This document shows, piece by piece, positions 19,428 through 24,013 of a stretch of 24,013 bases of DNA. The DNA comes from Oehlia diaphana (taxonomy: Eukaryota > Glomeromycota > Glomeromycetes > Glomerales > Glomeraceae), in the NCBI GenBank assembly GCA_003833135.1, contig QZLH01000066.1, positions 176,484-200,496 of the forward strand, read 5' to 3'. A program made the translations under genes and the position numbers. Each line of letters starts with the position of its first letter. The first letter of the stretch is position 1. The notes below the pieces were generated by a model. The model did not search any database. It saw nothing but the letters and a program-made list of their open reading frames with translations, and was not told the DNA's origin.

Positions 19428-20033
19428 CTATATTATTTTTATAGCATATTGTAATAAAATTAAATAAAGGAATATTTTTTATAAAAAATTATTACGCAAA
19501 AATTTTCATAAGAAAATAATTTCAGGAAAGAGTTCAGCACAATTATTGTTGTCTAAAAGTGTGTGGGTTATGCTTAGAGCAAATTTGTCTGTGGAAACAA
19601 GGATTGGTTAACAGCTCGGTAGGAATGATTGATGATATACTCTTCTAAGAAAATCAAGGTCTGCCTTCTCTTCCAATTGCTGTCCTTGTAGAATTTGATA
19701 ATTATACTGGTCCTGCAATTATATCTACTCAGGGTAACAAAGTTGTCCCCATTACACCAATTCAACGTTCCTGGGAAACCAAGATGCATGGTAGCTTGTT
19801 CACGTTTGCAAATTCCTCTTACACTCACATGGGCTATTACTATAAATAAAAGCCAAGAACTGATGCTACCAAAAGCTGTTATAGATATTGAAAAAAAGGA
19901 ATATAATGCTGGTCTCTCATTTGTTGCAATATTATGAGTTAGTGCTCTGAAAAACAGTCTTTTTAAGCCATTTTCATTTAAAAGTCTTTACCGAATCAGA
20001 ATAAAGAAGAAAAATGACTGCTGGATTATATGA

Positions 20034-20823
20034 TATTGTAATTAACATTAAACAACTTTTTGCGTCAATTGTATTAAAATTCTCTGTGTGAAAATTTTTT
20101 TATCAAAATAAATCAAAATTTGCAACGTAATATAAATCAGAAATTTGTAACATTTCACAATGTATTTTAATTATATGATTTTAACTATATATTTATTTAG
20201 TGATACATTTTTTTAGTGATACAAATTTTTTAGTATTTTATTACTAATCATGTAATTATTATGCTTTGGACGTTCCAATAGCTCCCGTTTCCTAGTTTTT
20301 ATTAATTATTAAACGTGAAATCATATTGATAGTTCTATATTATCAACTAATATAATTATTAATTATCATTATATTTTCCTAAATCCCCAATAATATTCCC
20401 AATTCTAAGTAAAAACTTGATGTCCTTTAACTAAAGCCAAAACCCTGATCTAAAGTATCTTTTTAAGTTACACTAATAAATTGATTATCTTTGATTATCC
20501 ATCTAAAACTAAGATTTAGCATTATCCACCATAATTTAACATTATACAACTTGTCCAAGTTCTAAATCGCTAAAGTTCCCTTAATATTATGTCATCTCAA
20601 TAAATAGTTATAAATAACTAAATTATAAATAAATATTACTATAAATAACTATTGTACAATTATAATAATATATTTTCTACTTATTTCAATTAAATGTTTT
20701 TCTATCAGTTACTGTAATATTCATCCATGTTCCATTTGGTATATTATTCATCCTTCAGGTAATTATTCTTCTGATCATATGATTGATTATCTTGATATCT
20801 AGAGTTACAGTTTGCCTCCCACC
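20034..20823. other. AT-rich stretch without recognisable gene
   Basis: It lies between the helicase end and retroposon B3. I see no coding frame, TIR pair or tandem array. If the helicase belonged to a Helitron, its 3' end would lie in this stretch, but no convincing hairpin followed by a CTRR end could be picked out by eye. Confidence 0.5.
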
Positions 20824-20903
20824 ATAAATTTAAGTTCCAAAAAAAAATTTTTGCAAAAATTTTGTATAAAACTCGTTATTTTATTATAAACTTTTTATTA
20901 AAA

Positions 20904-22523
20904 ATGTCAGGAAAGAAAGAAATATCACCCTTTATCTATGGAGTCACTTCCAGTAGAGTTTTGATCTGTAGTGGTTTTATCCAGTTTTTATCCAGATACC
21001 AGTTTGGTTAATTTAGGCTGGGACTACCAAAATTAATAAAAATTTATAGAATAATATTATTTTAATTCTGGCTGAAATTATAGTCCACTCAAAGCCGAAA
21101 TTTGTAACCTTTTTTAATCATAATCCCACGTTAAAATATTTGAAGTTTTATTCAGACCAAAATACTAACTTCCAGATAGCGGACAAAATGTCTGAAATAT
21201 ATTTTAGCATCATCCATAAAACCTTAGCAACCTTGGTTTCTTACAGATGATGTTTTCTAAGTCTAGTGATAGTACTTTAGATAAAGCTACTCTCCTAACG
21301 ACTACTTTTGGCAAAGGTACCAACCTGAAACATTTCCTGGAACAGTCTAAGGCCACAAATATACAACCTATAACCCTTTCACTTATAATGACTATAGCCA
21401 CTTACGCTTTAGCCTCAGGCTGGAACGAATATAAAATGGCTCTTTACGAACATGAAGGGGTGTATTAGCATAGTCTAATCCTGATTTGAAGGATTCAGAT
21501 GATTCTGCCAAGGATGATGATACAGATACAATAACAGCAAACACGCCAATAATGCTCACACCAAATCCAGTTCTGATATCACAGCAAGAATTACCTGATA
21601 TAGTAATGACTTCTGTTAATCAATCTGTTACATCTGAAAAGTCATGGAAAGAAGAGATAAACAAATTCACATGTGTTACAGAGTATTTACAAGTCAAGAA
21701 CCAATCATCAAAAGGTAACACTAACTGGAAGAAAAAATCACCAGCTAACAATTCATCTAAACCTGTTGTAATAGAGGTACTAACAGGATATGAAATATCA
21801 AGTCTGGAAGAAAAGGAACGTATCTGAGACATAATAATATACAACATACCATTACCTCGTCTCCTGAAAAAATAACAGCAGAATTAAAACTTTGGGGCAA
21901 CCCTATTAAGCTATTGATAAAAAGACAGCATAAATACCAAACCTTTAGGGTTATAATTGGACTACAGATTTAGGAGGTATACCAGTGCGATGGTTTACCG
22001 CAAGTTGAACTCTCCATGAAAGAAAATAGAGAGAGAAATTTCAGGCTGTAGTTCACAACATTCCAGAGGATGTATCTACACACATTTTATGGCAGGATCG
22101 AAAACCCATTACCTACTTAATTGAGATAGTACAAACAGGTAAAGGCAAGAGGAAGCTTGTTGGCTATTTCGAAATATGGAGGCCGTATGCAAGGTCTTAG
22201 ATTACCATCAAGTTTTGAGTTCAGAAGGGATCAGGTTGTCCTGATATCAACACTCTACGCCTAACCTAAAGAAAGTGCCCTTGACTAAAGACCATGCTGG
22301 AGAAAAAAAGACTGATTCCAGTAATGCAAAGTCAAAGAAGAAGGATAATTATTCCTTGTCTAAAGCTCCTAATAAAAGTAACAAGTTAAAGAAACTCCTG
22401 GGCCAGAAAATGGAGAACTCTGTGAGAACAGATAATTCAAAAAAGATGGCAAAGGGTGGTAATAATTTGAACAAGAAGGTTTTAGCAAAAATTTTTTTAG
22501 AATTATTACAGAAATTAATTTAG
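20904..22523 (+). pseudogene. ORF1-type RNA-binding protein of B3, heavily decayed
   Basis: ATG at 20904 gives MSGKKEISPFIYGVTS, then the MITE, then IADKMSEIYF (about 21175-21205). After a small deletion come LDKATLLTTTFGKGTNLKH and ITLSLIMTIATYALASGWNE (21280-21425). The acidic and basic linkers run from 21486 to 21825, where TGA (21825-21827) replaces the Arg of RIRD. Further on, a deletion of about 45 bases removes the KIALSSF region (near 21955), and more stops follow. The Lys-rich C-terminus is open from 22275 to 22523. At least five independent lesions make it an old copy. Confidence 0.75.
20954..21167. mobile_element. 214-bp hAT-type MITE inside retroposon B3
   Basis: The ends TAGAGTTTTGATCTG and (reverse of right end) TAGTATTTTGGTCTG agree at 12 of 15 positions. 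The exact 8-bp duplication ACTTCCAG flanks it (20946-20953 and 21168-21175). Collinearity with B2 confirms the insertion point between GVTS and IADKMSE. The left end shares TAGAGTTTT with the 3.4-kb hAT element and has TTATCC motifs close by (20977 and 20989). Confidence 0.88.
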
Positions 22524-22602
22524 TCTTAATAGAATTAGTTACTTCTACTTATTATTAGCATAGCAGAATCATTTATGTGTCTGTACCACAATTTCTTGGA
22601 AA

Positions 22603-22659
22603 GGGGGACTTGTCCTCTCCATTTTTTTTTTGTGCATTTTTTTTACTTTACCCAGTGCG
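22603..22659 (+). promoter_or_regulatory. 3' UTR stem-loop and CCCAGTGCG box of retroposon B3
   Basis: GGGGACTTGTCCTC (22604-22617) forms a stem with a CTTG loop. A T-rich run and CCCAGTGCG (22651-22659) follow. Confidence 0.55.
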
Positions 22660-22879
22660 ATTACCTTGCTATGAGTAAGCGCGCTTATAGTACAGGTCCT
22701 TTTTTTCAAGAAGTTAGGGTTGGTTGCCAGTTTTTCTGGTCCTTGATAGTGAGCATTTTACAGAGTCATATTTTTCTTATGATTAATCAATCTCTTTTTA
22801 GTATTCCCTACCTGCTTCACATAAAATAAAATAAAATAAAATAAATAAATAAATTTGAGTTCCATTAAATTCTAATTAT

Positions 22880-23155
22880 TACTTCAAAGTTTATTCTATC
22901 AATATAACCTTTCAATAGTTATCCATTGACTGATGTTTTTAGTATCTTTCATTCCATAGTTTTAATCTTATATGATAATATGGTCCTTTCCATTTTTCTT
23001 CTAATTTTCCAGACCATTGTTTTTTTTTTGCTACATCATACGTTTATCTCCCATTTGAAAGATACGTTTATCTCCCATTTGAAAGTTTTTCTTTAATTTA
23101 TTCTTCTTATCATGATATAATTTCTGCTTTTCTCGTAAATTTGATATTGCCAAAA
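22880..23155 (-). pseudogene. LTR-retrotransposon integrase C-terminal remnant
   Basis: The minus strand reads NLREKQKLYHDKKNKLKKNF, then QMGDKRIFQMGDKR, and after a frameshift KQWSGKLEEKWKGPYY, and more weakly SVNG and LLKGYIDR. The run K-L-E-x-K-W-K-G-P-Y-Y after a basic helix is typical of the end of Ty3/gypsy-type integrases (a DNA-binding SH3-like end). No catalytic core, reverse transcriptase or LTR is present. A 24-bp tandem duplication at 23039-23086 repeats QMGDKR-type residues in frame. Family assignment beyond LTR-type integrase is inference. Confidence 0.6.
23039..23086. repeat. 24-bp tandem duplication in the integrase remnant
   Basis: Two identical units of TACGTTTATCTCCCATTTGA plus AAGA stand head to tail (23039-23062 and 23063-23086; the second ends in T just beyond). 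The length is a multiple of three, so the frame is kept. Confidence 0.85.
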
Positions 23156-23756
23156 TATAAGAATAGATGATGAAGAACAGGATCAAATGGAAACAATCTA
23201 ATCAAAAACAATTTAACGATAATAAATATGTACGATGTGATGATAATAAATGGAAATGATCTGATAATTTGACAATAAAGGAGTTGAGAAAAGTAGAATG
23301 AAACAGAAGTTAAGTTTGCTGAAGATGATTATGAATCAAAACTGTCAAACTTACATTCCCTAATTTCATATCTTAGCCATACTGTTATTAGTGTTCCTTA
23401 TAAGTCAAGTCAAGTTGAGTTTTGAGTCAATTTTAAAGTACTATTTATATAGTAGGGTACAGTTGATAAAAAGTTACAGTGTAGATTGTGTACAATTTAT
23501 TGAGTCTTACTGTATGGCAAAGTAGTATGCTATACTATAACTACCCTTAACGCACTGGCATTATGGTGTTATGCACTAGCACGTGAAAATAAATAGTGAC
23601 GAATAAGGGGTGACGAATAAGTTTTTACCTACTCGAAAAAAACTAAGTCCTTCAGATAAAATATAAACAGTAAAACTCAGCCAGGATGTGATGGTAGTGA
23701 TGAATTAAAACCCGATCATGTGACTGTGCAAAAATTGCTGATGCGGCTGGGCTAGT
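23156..23756. other. AT-rich stretch without recognisable gene
   Basis: No coding frame or paired element ends were found. Only small repeats are visible: GTGACGAATAAG occurs twice about 15 bases apart near 23597-23622, and GTCAA steps occur at 23405-23425. Confidence 0.4.
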
Positions 23757-24013
23757 ATTATTTATTTATTTATTTTATGTGAAGTAGAGAGAAGACATAT
23801 TACTTAGAAGCTAACCACAACGTGGCAACTAACTGTATTCAATATGACTAATATCGTCCAGTAAAAACCAAACCCCTACTACTTGAAAAAAGACCTGTCT
23901 AGAGAGCCCTTCCACTCGCTAAACAAGAGGACGCACTGGGTAAAATAAAAAAAAAGGGGAGAGGACAAGTCCTCTTTTCAAGAAGGCGGTACTAAACACA
24001 AAAAAAAAATAAA
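23757..24013 (-). mobile_element. ORF1-type retroposon, subfamily C, 3' end only in window
   Basis: A TTTATTTATTTATTTTATGTG tail (23758-23781, plus-strand view) opens a minus-strand 3' UTR. It shares the tail, the AAGACCTGTC-type block (23890-23899), CCCAGTGCG (minus strand, 23932-23940) and the stem-loop GAGGACTTGTCCTC (23961-23974) with subfamily B, but the bases between them differ. The coding part lies beyond the window end, so it is not known whether it encodes the same protein. Confidence 0.75.

Larger units (their letters stand above)
17680..19535 (-). mobile_element. ORF1-only retroposon, subfamily A copy 2 (A2), full length
   Basis: A complete minus-strand element of about 1.86 kb. 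Its 5' end reads AACTCTTTCC on the minus strand (about 19525-19534), like B2. It ends in an A-rich tail (17680-17717). The exact 13-bp duplication AGCACAATTATTG flanks it (17667-17679 and 19536-19548) and lies in the helicase pseudogene. Its 3' UTR matches A1 closely (for example the block at 17826-17860). No reverse transcriptase is encoded. It inserted only about 245 bp from B2, in the same orientation. Confidence 0.9.
14935..20033 (+). pseudogene. PIF1-type helicase of Helitron kind, broken by three insertions
   Basis: PIF1-like helicases form the C-terminal half of Helitron replicases and unwind DNA during rolling-circle transposition. Pieces: 14935-14985 (MDQLPPVIDKPMYS, the helicase motif normally GDFxQLPPV); 15391-15502 (KRYRYDSLSNN, then after a frameshift QFQEVCQLDAVRCQSVNSSE); 17423-17679 (HDGESTIDDWRSLATCF, NIGKLKSLNAPIARVHAVHT); 19549-20033 (RANLSVETRIGLVNSSVGMI, a TAA, FDNYTGPAI, then LTWAITINKSQE, the conserved motif that is normally KSQG). 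The interruptions are a 405-bp MITE, retroposon B2 and retroposon A2, each with target-site duplication. Stops and frameshifts add to the decay. The ATP-binding P-loop is not present. Its Rep counterpart at 3245-5456 has opposite orientation. Confidence 0.85.
20840..22848 (+). mobile_element. ORF1-only retroposon, subfamily B copy 3 (B3)
   Basis: A plus-strand copy starting in the AT-rich 5' UTR (TTTTTGCAAAAATTTT), about 30 bases short of the full-length start seen in B2. It ends in an AAATAAAATAAAATAAAATA tail near 22820-22853. The flanks ATAAATTTAAGTTCCA (20824-20839) and ATAAATTTGAGTTCCA (22849-22864) form a 16-bp duplication with one difference. It is split by a 214-bp MITE. The 3' UTR has the stem-loop (22603-22617) and CCCAGTGCG (22651-22659). 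Confidence 0.88.

Noticed and set aside
20034..20823. Possible Helitron 3' end (CTAG at about 20293, preceded by a weak GGACGTTCC palindrome)
   Set aside because: The hairpin is too short and badly placed, and no matching 5' TC end was identified.

Overview
This window looks like AT-rich, transposon-crowded nuclear DNA of a fungus. The mix of Helitron Rep/PIF1 helicase remnants, hAT elements, ORF1-type retroposons and a multi-intron gene resembling a repeated family suggests an arbuscular mycorrhizal fungus of the Rhizophagus type. That placement rests on recognising the families and is an inference. I see no ordinary single-copy host gene, no rRNA or tRNA gene and no CRISPR array. Almost every coding stretch belongs to a mobile element and most are broken.

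Layout. 1-1472: the 3' part of an ORF1-type retroposon (copy A1) with its (TAAA)n-like tail. 1988-3200: an unidentified coding remnant split by a 996-bp hAT-type non-autonomous element. 3245-5456: a minus-strand Helitron Rep remnant with a visible HUH motif. 5457-5779: low-complexity AT. 5780-7258: minus-strand retroposon copy B1, itself hit by a 185-bp MITE. 7259-7860: AT-rich repeats. 7861-8546: a minus-strand hAT transposase tail, followed by a 354-bp MITE. 9165-14934: an intron-containing pseudogene with an SDNGPHYHN motif, split by a 3.4-kb hAT element (10083-13491) that carries its own 647-bp insertion. 14935-20033: a PIF1-type helicase pseudogene of Helitron type, split by a 405-bp MITE and by two full-length retroposons, B2 and A2. 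20840-22848: retroposon copy B3, split by a 214-bp MITE. 22880-23155: a minus-strand integrase C-terminal remnant of an LTR retrotransposon. 23757-24013: the 3' end of a third retroposon subfamily (C).

The main result is a family of about 1.9-kb retroposons. Two copies are complete between target-site duplications. Each encodes only a lysine-rich protein with two RRM-like segments and carries no reverse transcriptase or endonuclease. Three subfamilies share a small 3' stem-loop with a CTTG loop, followed by CCCAGTGCG and an A-rich tail. This fits a 'half-LINE' parasite of another element's replication machinery. A second strong theme is hAT activity: six insertions have TAG or CAG type ends or imperfect TIRs, mostly with exact 8-bp duplications, and removing them rejoins the interrupted sequence cleanly. 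Many premature stops are CGA-to-TGA changes, which suggests decay through CpG deamination.
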